Of a DNA stretch of 64,000 bases, positions 25,912 through 34,922 are shown piece after piece. How positions within the stretch are numbered: position 1 is the first letter of the stretch; the number at the start of each line of letters is the position of its first letter. Location: the NCBI RefSeq assembly GCF_003402535.2, contig NZ_AP025170.1:1054001-1118000 (forward strand), in the 5' to 3' direction. Under the pieces are notes generated by a model. The model worked only from the letters and a program-made list of their open reading frames with translations, made no database searches and was not told the origin of the DNA. The stretch comes from Cupriavidus sp. P-10. GTDB taxonomy: Bacteria; Pseudomonadota; Gammaproteobacteria; Burkholderiales; Burkholderiaceae. The translations under genes and the position numbers were made by a program.

Positions 25912-28900
25912 ATGACTGTCTCTGACCCGACGAGTTCCGCCGCTGGCGATCCCTCCGACCAACGTGGCGCGGGCGCCACACCGGCGCCGACGGATCCCGC
26001 GGCGCGTGCCTCGGGCGAGGGGCCCGGGACCATGACCGCCGGCGCCTTTGCCGTCTCCGCGGCGCAGGCATTGCCGCAGGGTCTGCAGATGGCCGATTGC
26101 GGCGGCCACGTATTGTACTCGGCGGCGTATTCGCACTACGCGCGGCGAGTGCTGCAGGCCCGCCCCGAGTTGCCGGCGGTGATCGCCGCGGCGGCGGGGC
26201 AGCCGCTCACTCGCGCATGGATGGAGGCGCGGCTGCAGGCGCTGCATGAGCCTTCCGCGGATGCCGAGGAAGCCACCAAGCGTACCTTGCGCCGGCTGCG
26301 CGCCGAAGTCATGTGCGTGGTGATCGAGCGCGACCTGCGCGGCCTGGCCCCGCTGGGCGAAATCACCGGCGCCATGACCGACCTGGCCGAATTGGTCGTC
26401 CAGCACGGCCTGGCTGTGCTCGGCGCGGATCTCGCCGCCACCTTCGGCCGCCCGGTCGGGGAGCAGAGCGGCGAGGTGCAGGAGCTGGTGGTGGTCGGCA
26501 TGGGCAAGCTCGGCGGGCGCGAGCTGAACGTCTCGTCCGACATCGACCTGATCTTCCTGTATGACGAAGATGGCGACACACAGGGCGGCACGCGCAGCCT
26601 GTCCAACCACGAGTATTTCATCCGCCTCGGCCGCCGCCTGATCAACCTGCTTGCCGAAGTGACCGCCGACGGCTACGTGTTCCGCGTCGACATGCGGCTG
26701 CGGCCCAATGGCGACGCCGGTCCGCTGGCGTGCAGCCTGGGCATGCTGGAGGAATACCTGGTGGTGCAGGGGCGCGAGTGGGAGCGCTACGCCTGGATCA
26801 AGGGCCGCGTGGTGTCGGCGCTCGACACGCCGCACGCGCAGCGCACCGCCGGCCTGCTGGCGCGCCTGACCACGCCGTTCGTGTTCCGCCGCTACCTGGA
26901 CTACGGCGTGATCGCGGCGATCCGCTCGCTGCATGCGCAGATCCGCAGCGAGGCGGCCAAGCGCAGTGGCGGGCTGTCGGGCCACGGCATGAACATCGGC
27001 AGCCAGCGTTCGTTCAATATCAAGCTCGGCCGCGGCGGGATCCGCGAGATCGAGTTCATGGCGCAGGTGTTTCAGCTGATCCGCGGCGGCCAGGACCCGG
27101 CGCTGCGGGTCCGGCCGACCCTCGAAGTGCTGGGCGTGGCGGTCGGACGCGGCCTGCTGCCGGCCGGCCAGGCCGGGCAACTGGGCGACGCCTACCGCTT
27201 CCTGCGCCAGCTGGAACACCGTCTGCAATACCGCGACGACGCGCAGACCCATCATCTGCCTACCTCGGAAGACGAGCAGCAGGCAGTGGCGCAGATGATG
27301 GGCTGCGCAAGCTGGACCGAACTGCTGGCGCGCCTGGCGGCGCTGCAGGACCCGGTGGCGCAGCAGTTCGAGGCCACCTTCTCCGATCCCGACGCCGCGC
27401 CCTGCGAAGCGTTGTGGCCCGATATCGTGCTCGACGACAACGCAGCGCGCGCGCAGGACAACCCGCAGGAGGATGCCGCCGCGCAGGCACAGGCCGAGGA
27501 GGGCGGCCAGGGAGGGTGCGACGATGATGCCACGCCGTGCGGGCGCCTGCAGGCGGCCGGCTTCACCGACTGCACCGGCCTGCTCGACCGGCTGCGCGCG
27601 ATCGCGTCGTCGCTGCGCTACCGCGCGCTGTCCGAATCCAGCCGCACCCGCTTCGACCTGCTGGTGAACCGCGCGCTTGACCTGGCCGCGCGCCAGGACG
27701 ACGCCGACAGCACCATCGCGCGCTTTATCGACTTCCTCGAGGCGATCAGCCGGCGCGCCTCTTACCTGTCGCTGCTGTCCGAGTTCCCGCAGGCGATGGA
27801 CCGCGTCGCGCAGACGCTGCACGCCTCGCGCTGGGCCGCGGCCTACCTGACGCGCCACCCGCAACTGCTCGACGAACTGCTCGACAGCGATGCGCTGGCC
27901 GGCGCGCCCGACTGGGCCGCGTTCCGCAAGCGCCTGCACGAGCGGCTGCTGGCCGCCGAAGGGCAGGTCGAGCACCAGATGGACATCCTGCGCCGCGAGC
28001 ACCATGCCGAGACCTTCCGCGTACTGCTGCAGGACCTGCAGGGCATGCTGACGGTGGAGCAGGTGGCCGACCGCCTGTCGGACCTGGCCGACGCCATGCT
28101 CGATGCCACGCTGGAGACGGTGTGGCGCCAGCTTGCCACGCGCCATCGCGACACGCCGCGCTTCGCGGTGATCGCCTACGGCCGGCTTGGCGGCAAGGAG
28201 CTGGGCTATGCCTCGGACCTCGACATCATTTTCCTGTATGACGACGAGCACGAGCGCGCGCCCGACGTCTATGCCGCCTTCGCGCGCCGGCTGATCACCT
28301 GGCTCACCAGCCATACCGCGGCCGGCGCGCTGTTCGACGTAGACACGCGGTTGCGCCCCAACGGCGCCGCCGGCCTGCTGGTCACCAGCTTCGACGCTTT
28401 CCGCCGCTACCAGCTGCGCGAGGGCGACAACACCGCATGGGTGTGGGAACACCAGGCGCTCACGCGCGCGCGCTTCTGCGCCGGCGACGCGGCCATCGGC
28501 GAGCGCTTCGAGGCACTGCGCGACGAGGTGCTGCGCCAGCAGCGCGATGCCGCGGTGCTGTGCGACGAGATCGTGCAGATGCGCCGCAAGGTCGCCGAGG
28601 GCCATCCCAATCCCACCAGCCTGTTCGACCTCAAGCATGATCGCGGCGGCATGGTCGACATCGAGTTCACGGTGCAATACCTGGTGCTGCTGCACAGCCG
28701 CGCGCATCCGCAGCTGACGCGCAACGCGGGCAATATCGCGCTGCTGCGCGAAGCCGGCGAGCTCGGGCTGATCGATGCCGCGCTGGCCCTGGCGGTGGGC
28801 GATGCCTACCGGCTGTTCCGCGCACGCCAGCACCAGTTGCGGCTCGACGGGCAGGCGCACGCGCGCGTGGCGGCGGAATCGGTCTCCGCGCAGACGGCGC

Positions 28901-28941
28901 AGGTGCGCACGCTGTGGCGCGCGGTGTTCGGTGAGGACTGA
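25912..28941 (+). CDS. glnE: Bifunctional glutamine synthetase adenylyltransferase/deadenylase
   Basis: 1009 aa from the ATG at 25912; the first 60 or so residues are Ala/Pro/Thr-rich and poorly conserved, so a later start such as the ATG at 26032 is possible. Two nucleotidyltransferase halves are visible: VVGMGKLGGRELNVSSDIDL (deadenylylase side, with the D-x-D) and VIAYGRLGGKELGYASDLDI (adenylylase side). The linker between them (about residues 505-545) has an acidic Gln/Glu/Asp-rich insert that explains the extra length over the 946 aa of E. coli GlnE. It sets glutamine synthetase activity in response to PII. It is divergent from yhdP and its 3' end overlaps the rhombosortase gene. Confidence 0.95.
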   Translation: MTVSDPTSSAAGDPSDQRGAGATPAPTDPAARASGEGPGTMTAGAFAVSAAQALPQGLQMADCGGHVLYSAAYSHYARRVLQARPELPAVIAAAAGQPLTRAWMEARLQALHEPSADAEEATKRTLRRLRAEVMCVVIERDLRGLAPLGEITGAMTDLAELVVQHGLAVLGADLAATFGRPVGEQSGEVQELVVVGMGKLGGRELNVSSDIDLIFLYDEDGDTQGGTRSLSNHEYFIRLGRRLINLLAEVTADGYVFRVDMRLRPNGDAGPLACSLGMLEEYLVVQGREWERYAWIKGRVVSALDTPHAQRTAGLLARLTTPFVFRRYLDYGVIAAIRSLHAQIRSEAAKRSGGLSGHGMNIGSQRSFNIKLGRGGIREIEFMAQVFQLIRGGQDPALRVRPTLEVLGVAVGRGLLPAGQAGQLGDAYRFLRQLEHRLQYRDDAQTHHLPTSEDEQQAVAQMMGCASWTELLARLAALQDPVAQQFEATFSDPDAAPCEALWPDIVLDDNAARAQDNPQEDAAAQAQAEEGGQGGCDDDATPCGRLQAAGFTDCTGLLDRLRAIASSLRYRALSESSRTRFDLLVNRALDLAARQDDADSTIARFIDFLEAISRRASYLSLLSEFPQAMDRVAQTLHASRWAAAYLTRHPQLLDELLDSDALAGAPDWAAFRKRLHERLLAAEGQVEHQMDILRREHHAETFRVLLQDLQGMLTVEQVADRLSDLADAMLDATLETVWRQLATRHRDTPRFAVIAYGRLGGKELGYASDLDIIFLYDDEHERAPDVYAAFARRLITWLTSHTAAGALFDVDTRLRPNGAAGLLVTSFDAFRRYQLREGDNTAWVWEHQALTRARFCAGDAAIGERFEALRDEVLRQQRDAAVLCDEIVQMRRKVAEGHPNPTSLFDLKHDRGGMVDIEFTVQYLVLLHSRAHPQLTRNAGNIALLREAGELGLIDAALALAVGDAYRLFRARQHQLRLDGQAHARVAAESVSAQTAQVRTLWRAVFGED

Positions 28942-29593
28942 GGCCGCAGCGGCCGCAGTTGCAGCGGTGGCCCCGAGCCGGCCCGCCGGTGCTTCGTGGC
29001 CGGGGCTGCTGGCGGCGATCGCGCTGGTCTGGGCGCTGTCGGCCTGCTTCACCTTCGTGCCGTGGTGGCACGCACACGGCCTCTACCTGCGCGATGCGGT
29101 GCGGCTCGACGGCCAGTGGTGGCGGCTGGCCACTGCCATGTGGGTGCACCTGAACGCCATGCACTGGCTGGCCAACGCACTCGCGGCCGCGGGCCTGCTG
29201 GCCCTGGCCGGGCGTGTGGCGCGGGCGTGGGCCATGCTGCTGGTGCTGGTGGCCTGCGGCCTCGCCGCGCAGGCCGCGCTGCTGCGCGTGCCATCGGTCG
29301 GCTGGTATGGCGGCTTGTCGGGCGCCTTGCACGGGCTGGCGCTGTGGGGCGGGCTCAGCCTGTTGCGCACGCCCGGATTGTCGCGCGTGCTCGGCGTGAT
29401 CCTGTGCCTGGGTGTGCTGGCCAAGGTCTGGATCGAGCAATCGTGGCTGGCACCGGTCCTCCTCGATCCGTCATGGGGCTTCGGTGTGGTGCGCGCCGCG
29501 CACGCAGCCGGCGCGGTGGCCGGGCTGCTGTGCTGGGTGGTGCAGGAGTGGCGGCTGGCGCGGCGGCCACTGCGTGGCGTTGACGACGACTGA
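28931..29593 (+). CDS. rrtA: Rhombosortase (rhomboid-family intramembrane protease)
   Basis: 220 aa, from a GTG at 28931 that overlaps the last 11 bases of glnE; no ATG fits better. Six hydrophobic segments are visible. The rhomboid signatures are HLNAMHWLAN (H73, H78, N82), the catalytic serine in YGGLSGALHG (S130), and the catalytic histidine in AAHAAGAVAG (H191). Small rhomboids of this form, rhombosortases, cleave GlyGly-CTERM tails and release the substrate to the cell surface. The convergent gene 54 nt away encodes a protease with exactly such a tail, which strongly supports the assignment. Confidence 0.88.
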   Translation: MRTEAAAAAVAAVAPSRPAGASWPGLLAAIALVWALSACFTFVPWWHAHGLYLRDAVRLDGQWWRLATAMWVHLNAMHWLANALAAAGLLALAGRVARAWAMLLVLVACGLAAQAALLRVPSVGWYGGLSGALHGLALWGGLSLLRTPGLSRVLGVILCLGVLAKVWIEQSWLAPVLLDPSWGFGVVRAAHAAGAVAGLLCWVVQEWRLARRPLRGVDDD

Positions 29594-29647
29594 GCCGTGT
29601 CCGCAGCACTGGCAGCACCGGCCAGCACTGGCCAGCACTGGCCAGCG

Positions 29648-31348
29648 TCAGGCGCGCCGGCGCAGCGCGAAGCCGAGCAGTCCCGAGCAGGCCAGCGCCA
29701 GCGCCAGCCAGTGTGGCACCGCACCGCCGCCACCGCCGCCATTGGACGGGGCCGGTTCCGCGGGCGCCGGCGGGGCTGATATGGCCGCCGCCAGCGCATT
29801 GTCGGCATCGAGCAGGCCGGCGCCGCACACGCCCGGGTTGGTGGTGCAATAGGTGCCGGAAGGGTGCGGCCGCGCCGACGACTTCAACGCCGCGGTCACC
29901 TGCGCCGGCGTCAGCGATCCGTTCAGCGCAAACATCATCGCCACCACGCCCGACACCATCGGCGCCGCGAAGCTGGTGCCCTGCGACGACGACACCGTGT
30001 AGGCCCCGAACGAAGTGCCGCCGTCGTTGCCCAGCGTGCGGATCACCGACGGCGTAGTGGTGCACGATCCGTTCTGCACGCGCGAGTTGCCGCAGCCGCC
30101 GCCCGGCGCGCTGAGCGCGACCTGCGGGCCGATGTTGGCATAAGTGGCGTTTTCGCCGTCGTTGGCGTGGGCCGTGACCGCGATCACGCCGCTGCAGTCG
30201 GCCGGCGCTTCGACCGCGCTGCGGTTGTTGCCCGCCGCCGCCACCACCACCACGCCGCGCGCGTTCAGGTCGTTGACCGCCTGCTGCTCGATGCTGCTGC
30301 ACGTGCCGCCGCCCAGGCTGATATTGACCACGCGCGCCGGCGTGGGATTGGCCGGCACGCCGGGCACCGACATGCCGCCGGCCCAGCGCATGCCATCGAC
30401 GGTATCGGACAGCAGTGCGCCGCACCGTCCCGAGACCCGCACCGGCAGGATGCGCGCGCTCCAGTCCACCGCGGCAATGCCGTCGCCGTTGTTGGTGGCC
30501 GCGCCCAGTACGCTTGCCACGCGCGTGCCGTGCCAGCTGTTGGTCGTGGCGTCGGTGGTCGGGGCGGAACTGCCCGGGCAGGTAAAGCCAGCGGGGACAT
30601 TGTCGCCGGTGTCGGTGGCATCGCCGTCGCGCCCGTCGCCGTCGTTGGAGACGGTGGTGGTGCTGATGAAGTCATAGCCCGGCAGCAGCCGGGGGGCCAG
30701 GTCGGGGTGGTTCAGCGTCCCGGTATCGACCACCGCGATCACGATGCCGCTGCTGCCGCGCGTGCGGTCCCACGCGCGCGGCAGGTTGACGCCGCCGACC
30801 GTGGTGCCGGTGCCCAGCAGGTAAGGCTGGTTGGCGCGGAATTCCGGATCGTTGGGCAGCGTGTCGTGCAGCCGCAGCCAGCGGTCCGGCACCGCGTCGG
30901 CAACACGCGGGTCCAGGCGCAGGCGCGCGGCCGCGGCTTCGGGGTCGGTGGCGAGGTCGTCCGGCACCTGCAGCAGGTCCACGTTGCCGCCCATGGGCCG
31001 GCGCAGCGTGGCGGCGATGCCGGTACGCTCGCGCAACTGCTGCAGCTGGCTTGCCGCCTGCGCGGGGGCTGCCGACGCGGCCGGTGTCCTGCTGGCCGCG
31101 TCCGGGGTGATGGTGGAGGCGGTGCCATCGCGCCAGCGCACGATGATCTGGCCGGTATAGGCTGCGGCCGGGGTGGCCGGGGTGGCCGGGGTGGCCGGGG
31201 TGGCCGGGGTGGAGGCGCCGGTGGCGCTGGCCGCGAATGCCGCGCTGGTCGGTGCCGTGGCGCACAGCGCGGCGATGGCGATCAGGAATACCCGCCATCG
31301 ATGGACCGGGATGCAGCGACGGAAGACGGACTGCGCGGAATGCGGCAT
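29648..31348 (-). CDS. Secreted S8 (subtilisin-like) protease with GlyGly-CTERM tail
   Basis: 566 aa from the ATG at 31348, chosen because GGAGG lies 5-9 nt upstream; an ATG 30 nt earlier has no such site. Order of parts: signal peptide (about 20-44, ending AAFAAS); five Pro-Ala-Thr repeats; a propeptide (about 62-160); and the S8 catalytic domain with Asp208 (VVDTGTLNHPD), His273 (SWHGTRVAS), oxyanion Asn374 (AAGNN) and Ser459 (GTSFAAPMVSG). The C-terminus from 537 is six Gly, then a hydrophobic helix (PHWLALALACSGLLGFAL) and RRRA, the GlyGly-CTERM sorting signal. Paired Cys residues suggest disulfides. The adjacent rhombosortase is the expected processing enzyme. It should end up on the surface or outside the cell; the substrate is unknown. 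Confidence 0.93.
   Translation of the reverse strand: MPHSAQSVFRRCIPVHRWRVFLIAIAALCATAPTSAAFAASATGASTPATPATPATPATPAAAYTGQIIVRWRDGTASTITPDAASRTPAASAAPAQAASQLQQLRERTGIAATLRRPMGGNVDLLQVPDDLATDPEAAAARLRLDPRVADAVPDRWLRLHDTLPNDPEFRANQPYLLGTGTTVGGVNLPRAWDRTRGSSGIVIAVVDTGTLNHPDLAPRLLPGYDFISTTTVSNDGDGRDGDATDTGDNVPAGFTCPGSSAPTTDATTNSWHGTRVASVLGAATNNGDGIAAVDWSARILPVRVSGRCGALLSDTVDGMRWAGGMSVPGVPANPTPARVVNISLGGGTCSSIEQQAVNDLNARGVVVVAAAGNNRSAVEAPADCSGVIAVTAHANDGENATYANIGPQVALSAPGGGCGNSRVQNGSCTTTPSVIRTLGNDGGTSFGAYTVSSSQGTSFAAPMVSGVVAMMFALNGSLTPAQVTAALKSSARPHPSGTYCTTNPGVCGAGLLDADNALAAAISAPPAPAEPAPSNGGGGGGAVPHWLALALACSGLLGFALRRRA
31166..31210. repeat. Nonanucleotide tandem repeat in the protease gene
   Basis: Five perfect copies of GGCCGGGGT. 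On the coding (minus) strand they encode Pro-Ala-Thr repeats between the signal peptide and the propeptide. The unit is a multiple of three, so copy-number change alters only linker length. Confidence 0.92.
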
Positions 31349-31484
31349 GTATTCCTCCAGATGCACCCCGCGCGGCATTGGCCGCGCAAGGGAATCTTAT
31401 GTAGGGAATACGATCCGCTGCGGTTGTGCAAGGGCTACCGAAGGTTTAGAACCCGGCGCTTGCGGACAGGTCCCGGGCGCGGGC

Positions 31485-31928
31485 TCAGCTCTTCGGCATG
31501 TCCCGGCTGGTCGGCATGGTGCGGTTGGGCTGGATGAGCCGGTCCGGCTCGGCGGTCTCGATGCGTGGCGTAGCGCGCAGGGTATCCACCGCCTGGTCGA
31601 TGGTGGCGTCGGCCGAACTGGAAATGGCCGTCACCAGCCACACGCCGCCCGACATCGGGCGCTTGACCACGTAGCGGATCGGGCCCTTGATCTCGGCCAG
31701 CAGCTTGCCCGCATCCTCGGACATGTCGACCGCGGGCGGCTTGAAGCGGACCATGATGTCGCCCAGCGCGCGGTCGTCGGTGATGCTGTCCGGCGGCGGG
31801 GCAGAGGCCCCGGAGTGCGCCTGGCAGCCGGACAGTGCCAGCAGTGCGGCCGTGGCCGCGGTGGCCAGGGCCAGTACGGCGCGCAAGGGGCGGTGGCGGC
31901 GGCCTGCCGGCGGCGCGTGGCGGGTCAT
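31485..31928 (-). CDS. Lipoprotein resembling a free-standing S8 protease propeptide
   Basis: 147 aa. The basic N-terminus and hydrophobic stretch end in lipobox LSGC (Cys35), so it should be lipidated. The remaining 110 residues align by eye with the propeptide of the protease encoded 136 bp downstream: GDIMVRFKP against GQIIVRWRD, VKRPMSGGVWLV against LRRPMGGNVDLL, and LRATPRIETAEPDR against LRLDPRVADAVPDR. Propeptides of this I9-like type fold subtilases and inhibit them until cleaved. I infer a membrane-anchored inhibitor or folding helper for the neighbouring protease. There is no catalytic domain. It is a same-strand neighbour and may be co-transcribed. Confidence 0.75.
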   Translation of the reverse strand: MTRHAPPAGRRHRPLRAVLALATAATAALLALSGCQAHSGASAPPPDSITDDRALGDIMVRFKPPAVDMSEDAGKLLAEIKGPIRYVVKRPMSGGVWLVTAISSSADATIDQAVDTLRATPRIETAEPDRLIQPNRTMPTSRDMPKS

Positions 31929-31977
31929 GATGAGACTCCTGTGAAAGTTGGTTCGGTAGGCCGGGAGGCCAGCGCTA

Positions 31978-32061
31978 GTCGGGGCGCCAGCTGGGACGCC
32001 AGTCGGGGCTCCACCTGGGACGCCCGGTTGGGACGCCGGTTGGGACGCCGGTGGGGACGTC
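31978..32061. repeat. Seven imperfect 12-bp tandem repeats at the recN 3' end
   Basis: Seven consecutive 12-mers of the type GGTTGGGACGCC or GTCGGGGCGCCA, two of them identical (32026-32037 and 32038-32049). They fill the gap between recN and the lipoprotein gene; the first unit on the recN side overlaps the recN stop codon. In another minus-strand frame they would read as Pro-Thr-Gly-Val repeats, but no gene is supported there. Confidence 0.85.
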
Positions 32062-33823
32062 AGCCGGCGGCGCGCCGGCCGCGCCGGCTTTCCTTTGCCG
32101 TGCCGCGCGCCGGGGCGCCGGCCTGGCCTTCGGCGCCTTGCGCCAGCATCTCTTCGGCATGTTGCAACGTGGTCGCGGTGACGGTGGCGCCTCCCAGCAT
32201 GCGCGCGGTCTCGACCACGCGCCCGGCCGGGTCGAGCATGCGGATGCGCGATCGCGTAACCGAGCGCGTGACCGAGCCCTCACCGCCATCGGTGGTCTCC
32301 TTGCTGACGAGCAGGTGCGTGCCGGCCTGCGCGGCGACCTGCGGCAAGTGGGTCACGCACAGCACCTGGCGCGCGCGGCCCAGTTCCTGCAGGCGCCGGC
32401 CGACAACTTCAGCGACGGCGCCGCCGATGCCGGTGTCGACTTCGTCAAAGATCAGCGTCGGCGTGGGCGAGGCCTCGCTGGTGATCACCGAGATGGCCAG
32501 GCTGATGCGCGCCAGTTCGCCGCCGGAGGCGACGCGTGCCAGCGGCCGCGCGCTGACGCCGGCATGGCCGGCCACCAGGAACTCGACCTGCTCCAGCCCG
32601 TAGCTCTGGCCTTCTTCCAGCGCGTTCAGCGCGGCGACGAAGCTGCCGCCCGCCATCGACAGGCCCTGCATGGCTTCGGTGACCGCCGCCGACAGTGCCT
32701 GCGCCGCTTGCTTGCGCGCATGGCTGAGGTGTTGCGCCAGCGTCAGGTAGGCGGCCTTGGCCGCGGCTTCGCGCGCTATCACCTTGTTCAGGTCCTGCGC
32801 GGCCTGCAGGTCGTCGAGTTGCTGGCGGCGCGCCAGCAGTTCGTCAGGCAGCTGCTCGGGCGGCAGGCGGTACTTGCGCGCGGTGGCGTGCAGCCCCTGC
32901 ATGCGTTCTTCGACGGCCTGCAGCCGTTCGGGATCCAGTTCGAGCCGGTCGACGTAGCGGGTCAGCGAGTGCGCGGCTTCCTCGGCCTGCACTTGGGCGG
33001 GCTCGAGCGCGGCCAGCACGTCGCGCAGGGCGGGATCGACGTCGGCCAGTTGCTGCAGCCGATGCACGATCGAATTCAGCGCCGACAGGACCGAGCCGTC
33101 GGCCTCGGACAGCGCGTCCAGCGCCGCGCGGCTGCCGTCGATCAGGCCGGCGGCGTGCGACAGGCGGTTGTACTCGGCCTGGATCTCTTCCCATTCGCCC
33201 GGCTGCGGATTGAGCTTGTCGAGCTCGCCCACCTGCCATTCCAGCCGCTCGCGCTCAAGCTGCATCTCGCGCGACTGGTGCTCGACCGCCTCGCGCTGGC
33301 GCACGCAGGCGCGCCACGCGCGCCAGGCCTCGGCCACCGCACCGGCCTGCTGGGTCAGCCCGGCGTGGGCGTCGAACAGCAGCCGCTGCGCATCCGGGCG
33401 CAGCAGCAGCTGGTGCGCGTGCTGCCCGTGGATGTCGACCAGCTGGTCGCCCACTTCGCGCAGTTGCGCCAGCGTGGCCGCGGCGCCATTGATAAAGGCC
33501 TTGCTGCGGCCGCCGGCATCGACCGTGCGGCGCAGCAGCACCGAGCCGGCGCCATCGGCGCCATCGCCGGCATTGAGTTCGCGCTCGGCCAGCCAGGCGT
33601 CGAGCGCCGGGTGGGTCGAGAAGGTGGCGCTGATGCTGGCGCGGGCAGCGCCTTCGCGCACGATGCCAGCATCGGCGCGCTCGCCCAGCACCAGGGCCAG
33701 GGCGTCGATCAGGATCGACTTGCCGGCGCCGGTCTCGCCGGTGAAGACGGTGAAGCCAGTGGTGAAATCCAGGTCGAGCGAGTCGACGATGACGAAATCG
33801 CGGATGGACAGGCTGCGCAGCAT
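32060..33823 (-). CDS. recN: DNA repair protein RecN
   Basis: 587 aa. An SMC-like ATPase of double-strand-break repair that acts in the cytoplasm. The N-terminus has LRSLSIRDFVIVDSLDLDF and Walker A GETGAGKSILIDAL. A long coiled-coil middle follows (about 150-400), and the C-terminal half has the signature VASGGELARISLAISV and Walker B TLIFDEVDTGIGG, then VTHLPQVAAQA. It lies 78 nt downstream of nadK on the same strand, the common nadK-recN order. I looked for a LexA box in that gap and found none, so SOS control, if any, must act further upstream. Confidence 0.96.
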   Translation of the reverse strand: MLRSLSIRDFVIVDSLDLDFTTGFTVFTGETGAGKSILIDALALVLGERADAGIVREGAARASISATFSTHPALDAWLAERELNAGDGADGAGSVLLRRTVDAGGRSKAFINGAAATLAQLREVGDQLVDIHGQHAHQLLLRPDAQRLLFDAHAGLTQQAGAVAEAWRAWRACVRQREAVEHQSREMQLERERLEWQVGELDKLNPQPGEWEEIQAEYNRLSHAAGLIDGSRAALDALSEADGSVLSALNSIVHRLQQLADVDPALRDVLAALEPAQVQAEEAAHSLTRYVDRLELDPERLQAVEERMQGLHATARKYRLPPEQLPDELLARRQQLDDLQAAQDLNKVIAREAAAKAAYLTLAQHLSHARKQAAQALSAAVTEAMQGLSMAGGSFVAALNALEEGQSYGLEQVEFLVAGHAGVSARPLARVASGGELARISLAISVITSEASPTPTLIFDEVDTGIGGAVAEVVGRRLQELGRARQVLCVTHLPQVAAQAGTHLLVSKETTDGGEGSVTRSVTRSRIRMLDPAGRVVETARMLGGATVTATTLQHAEEMLAQGAEGQAGAPARGTAKESRRGRRAAG

Positions 33824-33901
33824 CGTGGCGGAAAGTGAGATCGGTCCGGGAGGTCGGGCTGGCGTCGGATCGGGGTGGCTAGCTCGGGCTCTGGGGGCGG
33901 C

Positions 33902-34819
33902 TCAGAGGCGGTTGTCTTCGGACGGGTATTCGTGCCAGTGCAGCTTCTTGCGCAGCGTGGCGTAGTAGTTGTAGCCCACCGGGTGCAGCAGGTTGATGCT
34001 CTTCTCCGAGCGCCGCACCACGATCCGGTCGCCGGGCAGCAGCGAGGTCAGCGACTGCATGTCGAAATTGACGCTGGCGTCGCGCGCGCTGGCGACTTCG
34101 ATGGTGACCTCGGCGTCGTGCGGCAGCACGATCGGCCGGTTCGACAGCGCATGCGGGGCGATCGGCACCAGCACCACGCCAGACAGCGTCGGGTGCAGGA
34201 TCGGGCCGCCGGCGGACAGCGCGTAGGCGGTCGATCCGGTCGCGGTCGACACGATCAGGCCGTCCGAACGCTGGTTGTACATGAAGTAGCCGTCTACGGA
34301 CACCGCCAGCTCGACCATGCCGGAAATGCCCGAACGGTTCACCACCACGTCGTTCAGCGCCAGCGCGGAAAAAATGACGTTGTCGTCGCGTACCACGCGT
34401 GACTCGAGCAGCAGCCGGTTCTCGGCCTCGTAGCGGCCGTCGAGCATGTCGGGCAGCACCGTGTGCGCGTCTTCCAGCGCGATGTCGGTCATGAAACCGA
34501 GCCGCCCGTGGTTGACCCCGATCAGCGGCACGTCGTACCCGGCCAGCTGGCGGGCAATGCCCAGCAGCGTGCCGTCGCCGCCCAGCACCACCGCCACGTC
34601 CGCGTGCTTGCCGATTTCCTCGGCCGACAGGGCAGGGTAGGCGGTCAGCCCGGTGGCCAGCGCGGTCTCGCGCTCGAACACCACATCCTGGCCGTTGCGC
34701 AGGATATAAGAGGCAATCTCCTCCAGCGGTCCTTCGATGCCGGCAGTCGAGTAGCGGCCCACCAGGGCGACGGTGTTGAACGAAGTGCGCAAGGCGCTGG
34801 CTCTCGGGGGGGCGGACAT
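33902..34819 (-). CDS. nadK: NAD kinase
   Basis: 305 aa from the ATG at 34819; an upstream in-frame ATG at 34951 would run into hrcA and adds no conserved residues. It phosphorylates NAD+ to NADP+. The GGDGT motif ([16 protein letters not shown]) and the second signature [23 protein letters not shown] are clear, with [10 protein letters not shown] and the ALNDVVVNR substrate loop. It is divergent from hrcA with 103 bp between them and leads into recN. Confidence 0.97.
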   Translation of the reverse strand: MSAPPRASALRTSFNTVALVGRYSTAGIEGPLEEIASYILRNGQDVVFERETALATGLTAYPALSAEEIGKHADVAVVLGGDGTLLGIARQLAGYDVPLIGVNHGRLGFMTDIALEDAHTVLPDMLDGRYEAENRLLLESRVVRDDNVIFSALALNDVVVNRSGISGMVELAVSVDGYFMYNQRSDGLIVSTATGSTAYALSAGGPILHPTLSGVVLVPIAPHALSNRPIVLPHDAEVTIEVASARDASVNFDMQSLTSLLPGDRIVVRRSEKSINLLHPVGYNYYATLRKKLHWHEYPSEDNRL

Positions 34820-34922
34820 GCCGGGATTAGACCATACCGCCGCTGCCCTTGCCAGCAGGCGCCGGAGCCGCAACCCAGGCGGGGCGCCAGAAGGTCTAAA
34901 ACTTGCGTAAAATCGGGACATC

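Noticed and set aside
25798-29052. A 1084-codon frame on the minus strand opposite glnE
   Set aside because: Shadow of glnE; no motifs, and it would span the glnE-rrtA junction.
34820-34922. A CIRCE element controlling hrcA
   Set aside because: No TTAGCACTC or GAGTGCTAA arm in this gap, nor in the grpE upstream region (a GAGTGC near 37924 lacks the other arm).
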